DNA from: an uncultured Crocinitomix sp.
GTDB taxonomy: Bacteria > Bacteroidota > Bacteroidia > Flavobacteriales_D > Crocinitomicaceae
DNA: 48,048 bases
Assembly (NCBI GenBank): GCA_937136425.1
Contig: CAKZON010000115.1
Span: 1 to 48,048 of the forward strand
Reading direction: 5' to 3'
Position numbers and translations under genes: made by a program. The notes beneath the pieces were generated by a model, which worked only from the letters and a program-made list of their open reading frames with translations, had not been told where the DNA came from and made no database searches. Shown here piece after piece: positions 17,953 through 26,406 of this stretch (positions are counted from its first letter, which is position 1; each line of letters begins with the position of its first letter).

Positions 17953-19212
17953 TTGAAAAACCTTCTTAAAACACTTGGCCCTGGAATCCTTTTTGCATCT
18001 ACCGCGATTGGTGTCTCTCATTTAGTTCAATCCACACAAGCAGGAGCAAATTTTGGTTTCACCATGTTGTGGGCAGTTATTCTAGCCAATCTTTTTAAAT
18101 ATCCTTTTTTCGAATACGGCGCTCGCTACGCCAATGCAACAGGCGAAAGTATTATTGCAGGTTATAACCGATTAGGAAAACCTGCCATTTGGATTTTCTT
18201 TTTCATAACGGTTATTTCTATGTTTTTAGTAACCGCAGCCGTGGGAAATGTCACCGCAGGTTTCATGCAAAACCTTTTTGGTATTGAAAGCGCAATTGGA
18301 ACAGTTGTATTAATCTTTTTGGTTTGCATTTTAATATTGATTTCTAATAATTTTAAACTACTAGATGGCCTAATCAAAATAATAGGAATCGTCCTTTTAT
18401 TATCCACCATTTTAGCATTTATACTCGTTTTATTCAAAGGTCCGCAAGGTAACCTAGCTCTTTGGGATTTTGATGCCATTAACAAAACCTCCTATTTTGC
18501 CTTTCTAATTCCGTTTATGGGATGGATGCCAACCGCCTTAGACCTTTCCGCTTGGAGTAGTTTATGGACTATTGAACGTATTGAGCAAACTGGCTACCAC
18601 CCTACCTTAAAAGAAACAAAATTTGATTTTAATTTAGGATATATCCTCTCTGCTTTGCTTGCAATTTGTTTCGTAACCTTAGGTGCTTTTATTATGTTTG
18701 GTACCTCTTTTGAATTTTCTGATTCGGGCGTTAAATTTTCTAAAGAAATCGTTTCATTATACACTGATACATTTGGTGAGTGGGCGAATATAGTTATCTC
18801 AGCATCAGCTTTTTCAATCATGTTCGGAACCTGTGTTGCCGTTTTTGATGGGTATTCAAGAGCTATTTCAGCAACTAGCCGAATCCTCTTTAAAAAGTCT
18901 TTAGTAAATGTCTCTAAGACCAAGCTTTATCGCATCATGCTTTTATTAATTTCAGTAGGTTCTTTTTTACTGATCTATGTTTTTCAGGGGGATCCTAAAG
19001 GGTTTAAAAAATTAATTATTTTGGCCACTTCCATTTCATTTGTACTGGCTCCACTTATCGCTTTTTTCAATCTATTATTAGTCCGCGAAAAATACGTTGG
19101 AGCTGAATATGTCCCTAACAAAATTATGCGAATCTTATCTTATTTCGGGATTATTTTTCTATCTGCCTTTACGCTACTCTACCTATTTCAAGGGTATTTG
19201 CCTAAATGGTAA
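17953..19212 (+). CDS. Divergent Nramp-family transporter (TTG start)
   Basis: 419 residues, about 11 membrane spans. Translation must begin at the TTG at 17953: it gives the family N-terminus KNLLKTLGPGILFASTAIGVS and no ATG is available before the first helix. The spacing of one base from the upstream stop suggests coupling. Nramp proteins couple proton movement to import of Mn2+/Fe2+ through a D-P-G-N motif in helix 1 and M-P-H in helix 6. Here helix 1 reads STAIGVSHLVQS, with no DPGN, and helix 6 reads FMGWMPTALDLSAW, keeping only M-P. It therefore belongs to a non-canonical Nramp-related clade whose substrate cannot be assumed to be manganese or iron. Confidence 0.8.
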   Translation: MKNLLKTLGPGILFASTAIGVSHLVQSTQAGANFGFTMLWAVILANLFKYPFFEYGARYANATGESIIAGYNRLGKPAIWIFFFITVISMFLVTAAVGNVTAGFMQNLFGIESAIGTVVLIFLVCILILISNNFKLLDGLIKIIGIVLLLSTILAFILVLFKGPQGNLALWDFDAINKTSYFAFLIPFMGWMPTALDLSAWSSLWTIERIEQTGYHPTLKETKFDFNLGYILSALLAICFVTLGAFIMFGTSFEFSDSGVKFSKEIVSLYTDTFGEWANIVISASAFSIMFGTCVAVFDGYSRAISATSRILFKKSLVNVSKTKLYRIMLLLISVGSFLLIYVFQGDPKGFKKLIILATSISFVLAPLIAFFNLLLVREKYVGAEYVPNKIMRILSYFGIIFLSAFTLLYLFQGYLPKW

Positions 19213-19224
19213 AAATTAGTTTGT

Positions 19225-19242
19225 AACCATTTAAATGGTTTT
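19225..19242 (+). terminator. Palindromic hairpin after the Nramp-like gene
   Basis: AACCAT/ATGGTT (19225-19230 with 19235-19240) around a TTAA loop, 12 bases after the stop. The following T tract is short and interrupted, so termination may be partial. Confidence 0.4.
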
Positions 19243-19266
19243 AATTTATATGCACTAAACAAGCCT

Positions 19267-20097
19267 ATGAAACCCCTAACAATTACGATTTTAATACTTC
19301 TATTTTCAGTATCAATTGGATTTGCTAATCAACCTCTTGCAAAAGCTTTGAGTAGTTCTTCTAAAAAACAAGTCATTCCTCCTGGCACAGTGCTATTTGA
19401 AGAGGGACTCTATGTAGATATGACAGAAATAACCAATTTTAGTTGGTTAGAATATATGTACTGGAATAAAAATAAATACGGAACAGCTTCAGAGGCTTAT
19501 AAAGCTGCATTACCCGACACAACAGTTTGGCAAAATACCAACCCTCTTTTTGAGCAAATGTATTTACGACATCCAGCTTTTCACAACTACCCGGTTGTTG
19601 GAGTATCTTATGAGCAAGCACTGAAATTTTGTGCATGGCGATCCGACAGAGTAAATGAACTCCTTTTTGCTAAAAAGAACAAATTTGAGTATCACTTTTA
19701 CAAAACAGATTCAACCTTCTGTGAAATTCCACAAATTTGCAGTTATCGCCTTCCTACTGAAAAAGAATGGGAAAAATTTGCAGCTGCTCCGTTCTCTAAA
19801 AAAGTAATTCGAAAACAAAAAGACAACGCTATTTACAATGTAAAAGGAACCGCTATTACAGATAAAAAAGGAAATGAAACAAATGATGTTACCGCATCTG
19901 TGCATTCATTTTGGCCAAATAATTACGGCATGTATCAGGTTGTTGGCAATGTCGCCGAAATGGTTTCTGAAAAAGGAATAGCAAAAGGTGGTAGTTGGTT
20001 TCACACCATTCAAGAATCTGCGATAAGCACATCTATTCCCTACTCCGCATCAGCAGGTTGGTTGGGCTTTCGTTGTGTTTGCGAGGTTAAAAAGTAG
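19267..20097 (+). CDS. Exported SUMF1/formylglycine-generating-enzyme-like protein
   Basis: 276 residues with a signal peptide (~1-20). The body has the FGE-sulfatase fold motifs: VVGVSYEQALKFCAWRSDRV, YRLPTEKEWEKFA, VVGNVAEMVSEKG (family form G-N-V-x-E-W), AKGGSWF and the C-terminal GWLGFRCV. Active FGEs use a cysteine pair near the C-terminus; only the one in GFRCVC is visible, so it is probably not a sulfatase-activating enzyme but a structural or binding member. In Bacteroidota this fold is also used by gliding and T9SS proteins (GldJ/GldK), but the sequence is too short and too divergent to call it one. It follows the Nramp-like gene by 54 bases. Confidence 0.75.
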   Translation: MKPLTITILILLFSVSIGFANQPLAKALSSSSKKQVIPPGTVLFEEGLYVDMTEITNFSWLEYMYWNKNKYGTASEAYKAALPDTTVWQNTNPLFEQMYLRHPAFHNYPVVGVSYEQALKFCAWRSDRVNELLFAKKNKFEYHFYKTDSTFCEIPQICSYRLPTEKEWEKFAAAPFSKKVIRKQKDNAIYNVKGTAITDKKGNETNDVTASVHSFWPNNYGMYQVVGNVAEMVSEKGIAKGGSWFHTIQESAISTSIPYSASAGWLGFRCVCEVKK

Positions 20098-20157
20098 GCT
20101 TTATCTTCCTTCTCAATACAGGTAAAAAATAATCTTCTTTTTCACGTATTTATACCC

Positions 20158-20188
20158 TTGCAAGGCGAATTGAATATCCCGATTTTTG
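20158..20188 (+). promoter_or_regulatory. Candidate promoter of the yccF-sigma-anti-sigma operon
   Basis: TTG at 20158-20160, a 20-base spacer, then GATTTTTG at 20181-20188, which matches TAnnTTTG at all but the first base. The spacing is ideal for a Bacteroidota housekeeping promoter. Predicted start ~60 bases before the yccF ATG. Confidence 0.45.
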
Positions 20189-20257
20189 TTATTGCATTAC
20201 TACTATTGCGCAGTATTGCTCAAAAACCACACCTTGAGAAAAATTGAGATTGCAAAT

Positions 20258-20611
20258 ATGACCTGGTTTATTTTTGGCGGATTAATAATCGCCTTGGAAT
20301 ATATTATAGCCAGTATTCTAATTTTACTCACCGTAGTTGGTGTTTCATTTGCTAAAGAAACCTTAAAAATTGGTTCATTAAATTCTGGTCCTTTTGGAAA
20401 GCGTGTTTACCAAAAAAAGCCTTTTGGACAACCCACATTTTTTTTAAATATTATTTGGATTATATTTGGAGGAATGTGGATTGCAGCGTCCCATGTAATT
20501 TTAGGAACTGCCTTTGCAATTACAATAATTGGAATTCCATTTGCACAAAAACATTTTAGAATGGCTGCCATTGCCTTAACTCCCTATGGCGTAAAAATTA
20601 TGGATGATTAG
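20258..20611 (+). CDS. YccF-domain inner membrane protein
   Basis: Start at the ATG at 20258 (MTWFIFGG), which coincides with the beginning of the first YccF repeat. 117 residues with two copies of the YccF repeat: WFIFGGLIIALEYIIASILI with the following TVVGVSFAKETLKIGSLNSG, and WIIFGGMWIAASHVILGTAF with the following ITIIGIPFAQKHFRMAAIAL. Each has two hydrophobic helices ending in a conserved G-I-P/S-F-A-x-x motif. Function unknown; inner-membrane component. It precedes an ECF sigma factor by 22 bases and may be part of the same transcript. Confidence 0.85.
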   Translation: MTWFIFGGLIIALEYIIASILILLTVVGVSFAKETLKIGSLNSGPFGKRVYQKKPFGQPTFFLNIIWIIFGGMWIAASHVILGTAFAITIIGIPFAQKHFRMAAIALTPYGVKIMDD

Positions 20612-20633
20612 CAAATAGATTAGTTCTCACAAA

Positions 20634-21164
20634 GTGTCTACCCTACAAAAAAATATCACTCAAGAAGAATTATTGCATCTCTTAGCAACCAATGGTAAAG
20701 AGGGAATGCATTTATTATATGACAAATATGCACCAGCGCTATATGGTATCATTCTAAAAATTGTGAGGTCAGAGAAAATTGCAGAAGATGTGTTACAAGA
20801 TACTTTCGTAAAAATTTGGTCCAACATTACAACCTACGATAAAAACAAAGGGAGATTGTTTACATGGATGCTAAATATTGCAAGAAATAAAGCGATTGAT
20901 TGTACTCGATCAAAAAATTACAAAGCAATCTATTACACAGAAAAGATTAGTGAGTCAACTAAGAAGAGTACCGTCATGAATATTGACCATATAGGATTGT
21001 TGGATCTTGTGAATACGCTTGACCCTGAAATCCAAAAGGTCATTAATATCGTATACTTTAAAGGATATACACATATTGAAGCTGCTGAGCACCTAAACTT
21101 ACCTTTAGGAACAGTAAAAGGCAGAATTAGAAAAGGATTAAAAATTTTACGAGAGATAATTTGA
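20634..21164 (+). CDS. ECF RNA polymerase sigma factor
   Basis: 176 residues from a GTG start (MSTLQKNITQEELLHLLA). Region 2: YDKYAPALYGIILKIVRSEK, AEDVLQDTFVKIW and GRLFTWMLNIARNKAIDCTR, the classic sigma-2 core with the W-M-L-N-I-A-R-N signature. Region 4: LDPEIQKVINIVYFKGYTHI and LNLPLGTVKGRIRKGLK, the helix-turn-helix that reads the -35 element. It directs RNA polymerase to a small regulon that is not identifiable here. Its stop codon overlaps the TTG start of the cupin anti-sigma gene (TTGA), a typical sigma/anti-sigma coupling. Confidence 0.93.
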   Translation: MSTLQKNITQEELLHLLATNGKEGMHLLYDKYAPALYGIILKIVRSEKIAEDVLQDTFVKIWSNITTYDKNKGRLFTWMLNIARNKAIDCTRSKNYKAIYYTEKISESTKKSTVMNIDHIGLLDLVNTLDPEIQKVINIVYFKGYTHIEAAEHLNLPLGTVKGRIRKGLKILREII

Positions 21165-21742
21165 ATATTAAAGCATACATAGAATCAGGAGTCTTAGAAG
21201 AATATGTTCTGGGAACTTTACCAGCAGATGAGCGGCTACAGGTGGAAATGTACGCAGATAAATATGCTGCTGTACAAACCGAAATTGATGCCATTGCTCT
21301 TTCTTTTGAAAACTTTGCTACTGTTCATGCAAACACACATGCTCATCAAATTAAGGAAAGTATTATTAAGTCGGTTGATTCTAAAAACGGACTTCAATTA
21401 CAGCCCCCTGCAATAAATGAAACCTCAACTCTTGATGCTTATAAATTTTGGTTAGATTCTGTTTTAGAAAGTGATTATGACGACATGCATATGGAGGTTA
21501 TTTATCAGTCTGAACTGGAAACAACCGTAATTGCTTGGGTGAAAAAAGGCGAACCATTGCACACACATGAAGAGTATACAGAACGTTTTTTAATTGCTGA
21601 AGGAAGTTGTACAGCCACTATTGGAGCCCAAACAAATGAATATGGCGTTGGAGACTATATTGAATTTCCTCTTCACGTTCCTCATTCATATATAGTAACC
21701 TCTGATTGTCCAATGAAGGTTGTTGCATGCCTAAAATACTAA
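21161..21742 (+). CDS. Cupin-containing anti-sigma factor, ChrR-like (TTG start)
   Basis: 193 residues starting at a TTG that overlaps the sigma factor stop. N-terminal ~70 residues (IESGVLEEYVLGTLPADERL and a following helix) match the short anti-sigma domain of Bacteroidota; it lacks the HxxxCxxC zinc motif. The C-terminal ~100 residues are a cupin barrel with metal-ligand pattern HTHEEYTERF ... HVPHSY. This layout (anti-sigma domain plus cupin) is that of ChrR, which releases its sigma factor on singlet oxygen or similar stress. The inducing signal here is unknown; the role as partner of the adjacent sigma factor is inferred from overlap and architecture. Confidence 0.8.
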   Translation: MNIKAYIESGVLEEYVLGTLPADERLQVEMYADKYAAVQTEIDAIALSFENFATVHANTHAHQIKESIIKSVDSKNGLQLQPPAINETSTLDAYKFWLDSVLESDYDDMHMEVIYQSELETTVIAWVKKGEPLHTHEEYTERFLIAEGSCTATIGAQTNEYGVGDYIEFPLHVPHSYIVTSDCPMKVVACLKY

Positions 21743-21774
21743 CCCAACCTCAACAGGTCATAGCTGAGATTGGG
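21743..21774. terminator. Inverted repeat after the anti-sigma gene
   Basis: CCCAACCTCA (21743-21752) pairs with TGAGATTGGG (21765-21774) with one mismatch. No strong T tract follows on either strand, so it may mark the transcript end or be bidirectional between this operon and the convergent gene ending at 21796. Confidence 0.4.
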
Positions 21775-21795
21775 CGAAATAATTAACTGATTAGA

Positions 21796-22968
21796 TTAAA
21801 TAATTGCTTTTAATTTTAAAAACATATCCTCAGGATTAAAACTAGAAGGCATCTTCACTTTTGACGCTTCAAAGACTTCAATAAGATCCTCGGCTCGCTC
21901 TATTTTTCTTGCCACTTCTAAAACGTCTGTTAGGTTCTTGGCTTTAAAACCTTTCACTAACCCCTCTACTTCTTCATCATTAAAACTAACCAGTAGCTTT
22001 GCTGATGGAATTAAATAGGAGGTTAATTCAGATTTAGAAATTCCTTCAATTTCTGTTTTTTTAAGCCCTGCTAGTTCGGTTATAGAGTTTACACCACCAT
22101 TTTTCAATAATTTTTCTTTAGCCGTTCCAACTCCATCTATTGTTTTTAATCCTATTTTTTTGTTCCCTACAGATGACTTTTCAGTCTTTGGCTGCTCTTT
22201 CTTTTCTACTTTTGGCTGCTCCTCTTTCTTCTTATCGCTAGGGCAAGGAACAACTTTAATTACAAAACGAATTCGTGTAATATGAATTAGGGAAATTGAA
22301 TCAGTATTAAATCCAAATTCTCCATCAGTGCTGCAATCTTCCTTAATAGACGCTGACACTAGAAAAGAGCTTTTTCTCTTCATTGGCCCTACATCTGTCG
22401 TAAAAGAAATATTCTCTCGAGTATCATCTTTTTTAAGGTTATTTTGAATTTTTGGCGGTTGTTTACCAATACCTTGCGCACTTAATTTAGTCGTTAATCG
22501 TGCCAATTCATCCTTCGTTTTATCTTCAGAATTTGATATTAATGAGCCTCCCTCTATTTCCATTTGAACAGAGTAGCATTCTTCTACTCCATTTTCAGGT
22601 TGTGGAATCATTCTAAAATCAATTTGCTGATTACCTGCTTGAACTTTATTGGTTGTAATATCTTTAAGTAATTTATTCGTTAAATCTGCAGCATTTAAAA
22701 CGGTAACAAACGAACCTTCCGATCCTAATCCAATACCTTGTCGCAAAGCATCAATTATTTTATCAAAAGCTGATACATTAGTCGCCGCCACTACATAATC
22801 AACTTTATAATCTAACTGGACGGATTCATCACTAATTCCATTAGGTGGCGTAATTTGAATTTTATCAATTAACTCTTCATTACTACTTGCCAATCCTGGA
22901 AACATAGCGTTTGCCGTTACCTTATTAATACTTGTTTTTAATGATTCTAAATCAACTTTAATACTCAT
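21796..22968 (-). CDS. Unidentified protein with a C-terminal helix-hairpin-helix region
   Basis: 390 residues, no signal peptide and no membrane span, so cytoplasmic. The N-terminal ~235 residues are an unrecognised mixed alpha/beta domain with repeated beta strands (e.g. VQLDYKVDYVVAATNVSAFD, ISLIHITRIRFVIKVVPCP). A charged linker rich in Lys, Glu, Gln and Pro (~240-272) follows. Residues ~275-330 read KTIDGVGTAKEKLLKNGGV then SITELAGLKKTEIEGIS, the pattern of a HhH_5/DUF4332-type helix-hairpin-helix that often binds nucleic acid. No further function can be supported. It is a single gene between the trp operon and the convergent anti-sigma gene. Confidence 0.55.
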   Translation of the reverse strand: MSIKVDLESLKTSINKVTANAMFPGLASSNEELIDKIQITPPNGISDESVQLDYKVDYVVAATNVSAFDKIIDALRQGIGLGSEGSFVTVLNAADLTNKLLKDITTNKVQAGNQQIDFRMIPQPENGVEECYSVQMEIEGGSLISNSEDKTKDELARLTTKLSAQGIGKQPPKIQNNLKKDDTRENISFTTDVGPMKRKSSFLVSASIKEDCSTDGEFGFNTDSISLIHITRIRFVIKVVPCPSDKKKEEQPKVEKKEQPKTEKSSVGNKKIGLKTIDGVGTAKEKLLKNGGVNSITELAGLKKTEIEGISKSELTSYLIPSAKLLVSFNDEEVEGLVKGFKAKNLTDVLEVARKIERAEDLIEVFEASKVKMPSSFNPEDMFLKLKAII

Positions 22969-23051
22969 AATAATTTAATTTTAGGTTAATGATCAAGCCG
23001 TTCATCAGCTTATCAGCATACCTACGATTAATTATAGTATCCAGATCAAAT

Positions 23052-23069
23052 AGGTTGAAAATTCAACCT
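23052..23069 (-). terminator. Hairpin downstream of trpA
   Basis: AGGTTGA (23052-23058) and TCAACCT (23063-23069) form a perfect 7-bp stem 27 bases after the trpA stop on the minus strand. It has no good T tract, so it may be a 3' end stabiliser rather than a terminator. The 127-base gap 22969-23095 otherwise shows no clear promoter box for the next gene. Confidence 0.35.
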
Positions 23070-23095
23070 TAATAACAAGAGAAAAAGGAGTGCAT

Positions 23096-23836
23096 TTAGC
23101 CAATAATATCAGCCACAAAAGCCTTGGTAGAAACTTTATTTGCAATGCTTTTCAAATAAGCGGTTCCAATAATTGCGCCATCAAACAAATTACAAACCGT
23201 TCTATAAGTTTCGTTATTATGTATGCCGAAACCGACCATAATAGGCACCTTTAAATTAAGTGCCTTAATTCGCTCAAAGGCTTGAATTTGACCTTTGCTA
23301 AAACTAGCTTTTGCTCCAGTTGTTGCCGAACTTGACACCAAATAAATAAAGGCCTTAGACATTTTTTCCACTCTTCTAATTCGATCAACCGGAGTTGCAG
23401 TAGTTATCAAAAATATAAGCGGAATATCGTAAGTTTCGAACAGTGCTTTATATTCGAATTCATAAATGTCTATTTCAAGATCAGGAATAATTAATCCATC
23501 AACTCCTAAGGCCTTGCATTGTTTTAAAAACTTTTCAACTCCATATGTGTAAATTGGATTAAAATAACCCATTAACACAATTGGCAGTGCCGAATTCATC
23601 TTAATTTCAGCTACTTGCTCGAATAAAACATCAATTGTCATTCCATTATTCAAAGCAATGGTTGATGTTTCTTGTATAACTGGTCCGTCAGCTAGTGGAT
23701 CGGAAAAAGGAATTCCTAGCTCAATAAAATCAATCCCTGCATTCTCCAATTCCTCTACCAATTTTGGCGCACTATTTAGTTGCGGATACCCGGCGGTTAA
23801 AAATATGCTACAATTATTTTTTTTATTCAATTTCAT
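23096..23836 (-). CDS. trpA: Tryptophan synthase alpha subunit
   Basis: 246 residues, slightly short for TrpA (~255-268). Signature IDFIELGIPFSDPLADGPVI contains both catalytic acids (Glu and Asp). Further motifs: PIVLMGYFNPI, VDGLIIPDL, IFLITTATP, FIYLVSSSATTGAK and PIMVGFGI. It splits indole-3-glycerol phosphate and channels indole to TrpB. Last gene of the trp operon, overlapping the 3' end of the trpF-trpB fusion by 14 bases. Confidence 0.97.
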   Translation of the reverse strand: MKLNKKNNCSIFLTAGYPQLNSAPKLVEELENAGIDFIELGIPFSDPLADGPVIQETSTIALNNGMTIDVLFEQVAEIKMNSALPIVLMGYFNPIYTYGVEKFLKQCKALGVDGLIIPDLEIDIYEFEYKALFETYDIPLIFLITTATPVDRIRRVEKMSKAFIYLVSSSATTGAKASFSKGQIQAFERIKALNLKVPIMVGFGIHNNETYRTVCNLFDGAIIGTAYLKSIANKVSTKAFVADIIG

Positions 23837-25625
23837 TTTCGGCTAGATTAAGTTTTGTTAAATAGGTTTCTAAATCTTTATCTCCCCTACCTGATAGGTT
23901 TACAACAACTGTTTTATTCTTCAGTTCTATTTTATCAAGCGCGGCTAATGCATGTGCAGACTCTAATGCAGGTATTATTCCTTCTATTCGCGTTAAATCA
24001 AGCCCTGCTTTAATCGCTTCTGCATCTGTCACCGCGATAGATTTTGCTCTTCCGCTTTTAATTAAGTGTGCATGCAACGGACCAATTCCAGGATAATCTA
24101 ATCCTGCTGAAATAGAATGAGGTTCTATTATTTGTCCATTATCTGTTTGCATAACTAAGGATTTAGATCCATGAATTATTCCGACAGTCCCTAAATGTGA
24201 AGTTGCGGCAGATTTTCCTGAATCTATCCCAAGCCCTGCCGCCTCAACACAATATAATGCCACAGCATCTTCTTCCAAATAATGATAAAATGCTCCTGCT
24301 GCATTACTTCCTCCGCCAACACAAGCCACAATAATATCTGGATTCATTTTTTGCGTTTTTTCTTGCAATTGAAACCTCATCTCTTCACTGATTACAGATT
24401 GAAAGTGGGCTACCATTTCTGGATATGGGTGTGGTCCAACAACCGACCCTATCACATAGAATGTAGAGGGATTATTAATCCAATACCGAATGGCTTCATT
24501 TGTTGCATCCTTCAGTGTTTTACTTCCAGATTCTGCAGGAACAACCTTTGCTCCAAGCATTTTCATTCGCTGCACATTGGGCTTTTGTCGCTCCATATCT
24601 ACAGTCCCCATAAAAACAGTACAATCCAGTCCCATTAATGCACAAACGGTTGCTGTTGCAACACCATGTTGACCTGCACCTGTTTCAGCAATTATATTTG
24701 TTTTACCCATTTCTTTTGCCAATAAAATTTGCCCAATTGTATTATTGATTTTATGTGCACCTGTATGGTTTAAATCCTCTCTTTTCAAAAAAATAGTTGC
24801 GTCGTGCTTTTCTGAAAGTTTATTGGAAAAATAAAGTGGTGTAGGTCTTCCCACATAATCTCGCAACAAGTGTTTAAACTTGCTTTTGAACTCTTCATTT
24901 GTCTTTATTCTTTCAAAGGCAGTTTCTAATTCTTGAACAGGATTGTACAATAATTCTGGAATATAAGCTCCTCCAAATTCACCATAATATCCTTTTCTAG
25001 TTTTGGATATTGATTTATTCAATTCTTCCATAAATGTCTTAATTTCAGGTATATTTTTCCTACTAGGTTCTATTTCAAATTTGGAATTGACATCAATTCC
25101 TTCAAAAAATGGATGATTCATCTCCTTGATTGCTTTAACATCATTCTTTCCAATTCCTCCACTTAATAAAAACGGAATGTCTCCTTGATAAGAATCAAGT
25201 AATTTCCAGTCAAATTGTGTTCCATTGCCTCCTGCTAAATCTCCCTTTGTGTCAAACAAAAGCAAATCTGCCGACGGATATAAATCACAAACCCGAAAAT
25301 CAAACTTTGAATGAATAGAAAATGCCTTTATTACTTTAAAATAACGACTTAATGCTTGAACCATTCCAGGACTTTCGTTGCCATGCAACTGTACATGTGT
25401 TAAGCTAAAATAAAACCCTGTTTGCAAAATATAATCAAACTCTTCATTCACAAACACCCCTACTTTTTCACAAGCTAAATTGCGAATAAAAGCCCCCTTC
25501 GCTTCATCATAATTCAAATTTCGCCGAGACGCTTTATGAAAAATAAAACCTAACATATCTATACCTGAATTTGCTAATTCAGTAATTTCAGATTCTTCTG
25601 ATAATCCGCATACTTTAATAAGCAT
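23823..25625 (-). CDS. trpF/trpB: Fused phosphoribosylanthranilate isomerase (TrpF) - tryptophan synthase beta (TrpB)
   Basis: One uninterrupted 600-residue frame from the ATG at 25625 (MLIKVCGLSEESEI). Residues ~1-200 are TrpF: IKVCGL (catalytic Cys ~6), HVQLHGNE, LLFDTKG (catalytic Asp), GGNGTQFDW, LSGGI and FEGIDVNSKFE. A short linker leads to TrpB (~210-600): GYYGEFGGAYIPELL, FLKREDLNHTGAHKINN (PLP Lys), AETGAGQHG, ACVGGGSNA (PLP phosphate loop), GLDYPGIGP and VNLSGRGDKD. Both domains look catalytically complete. The fusion joins two enzymes that are not consecutive in the pathway (TrpC acts between them). Its start overlaps trpC by 11 bases. Confidence 0.96.
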   Translation of the reverse strand: MLIKVCGLSEESEITELANSGIDMLGFIFHKASRRNLNYDEAKGAFIRNLACEKVGVFVNEEFDYILQTGFYFSLTHVQLHGNESPGMVQALSRYFKVIKAFSIHSKFDFRVCDLYPSADLLLFDTKGDLAGGNGTQFDWKLLDSYQGDIPFLLSGGIGKNDVKAIKEMNHPFFEGIDVNSKFEIEPSRKNIPEIKTFMEELNKSISKTRKGYYGEFGGAYIPELLYNPVQELETAFERIKTNEEFKSKFKHLLRDYVGRPTPLYFSNKLSEKHDATIFLKREDLNHTGAHKINNTIGQILLAKEMGKTNIIAETGAGQHGVATATVCALMGLDCTVFMGTVDMERQKPNVQRMKMLGAKVVPAESGSKTLKDATNEAIRYWINNPSTFYVIGSVVGPHPYPEMVAHFQSVISEEMRFQLQEKTQKMNPDIIVACVGGGSNAAGAFYHYLEEDAVALYCVEAAGLGIDSGKSAATSHLGTVGIIHGSKSLVMQTDNGQIIEPHSISAGLDYPGIGPLHAHLIKSGRAKSIAVTDAEAIKAGLDLTRIEGIIPALESAHALAALDKIELKNKTVVVNLSGRGDKDLETYLTKLNLAENEIE

Positions 25626-26406
25626 AATTCGAACTTTTAAACTTTGCAATGGTTTTATTAAATCCATTCAACAAATCCTTATCTTTTAGCAACGACTCAC
25701 CAATCAAAAAACCTTCGTACCCAACTTTTAGTAATTCTTGAATTTCAAATTCACTTGAGATGCCACTTTCCGCAATTTTAAGACGGTCATATGGTAGTTT
25801 CCGAATCAAATCAAAAGCTGTTCTTACATCTGTTTTCAAGGTCTTTAAGTTTCGGTTATTAATACCGATTACATCTACATTTTCATTTAACTTATGTAAT
25901 TCACTTGCTCCATGAAACTCCATGAGCACCTCTAATCCAATAGATTTAGCAATAGTTGCCAAATAAGTTGCATGATAGTCATCCAAAGCCTCAGCTATTA
26001 ACAAAATCGCATCTGCCCCATAAGCTTTTGCTTCAAAAATTTGATACTCATCTATAATGAAGTCCTTTCTTAAAACGGGCGCAAAATTTAAATTTGATGC
26101 TTTTTCAAGATCATCCAATTTTCCAGCAAAATAATGGTCATCTGTTAAGACAGAAACTCCTGCAACCTCATTATTTTTATAAGTATTCAAAACATCATCA
26201 ATTAGACATTTATTAAACTCACCTGCTGATGGTGATTTTCTTTTAAACTCAGCAATAATTCCATTTCCATTTTTAATGGAAGCCGAAAACGATTTAACCG
26301 CCTTTTTAAAATTAGGTTTTACAAGCAATTCATCTAAAGGCACCTTTGCACGCGCATCTATTACCTCTGCTTTTTTATATTCAATAATTTCTTCCAGAAG
26401 ATTCAT
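25615..26406 (-). CDS. trpC: Indole-3-glycerol phosphate synthase
   Basis: 263 residues, a normal monofunctional TrpC (not fused to TrpF). Motifs: IAEFKRKSPSAG (catalytic Lys), SVLTDDHYFAG, VLRKDFIIDEYQI (catalytic Lys), ADAILLIAEAL, GINNRNLKTLKTDV and IAESGIS. It closes the ring of CdRP to indole-3-glycerol phosphate. Its start codon overlaps the trpD stop in an ATGA arrangement, and its end overlaps the start of the trpF-trpB fusion. Confidence 0.97.
   Translation of the reverse strand: MNLLEEIIEYKKAEVIDARAKVPLDELLVKPNFKKAVKSFSASIKNGNGIIAEFKRKSPSAGEFNKCLIDDVLNTYKNNEVAGVSVLTDDHYFAGKLDDLEKASNLNFAPVLRKDFIIDEYQIFEAKAYGADAILLIAEALDDYHATYLATIAKSIGLEVLMEFHGASELHKLNENVDVIGINNRNLKTLKTDVRTAFDLIRKLPYDRLKIAESGISSEFEIQELLKVGYEGFLIGESLLKDKDLLNGFNKTIAKFKSSNYAY

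Noticed and set aside
19267..20097. GldJ or GldK (T9SS/gliding) identity for the SUMF1-like protein
   Set aside because: It is too short, has no lipoprotein signal and lacks gld neighbours; only the fold is shared.
25000..25060. The TrpF-TrpB junction as a possible frameshift or assembly artefact
   Set aside because: The frame continues through the junction without a stop, and both domains keep full length and motifs; kept as a real fusion, though relatives should be checked.
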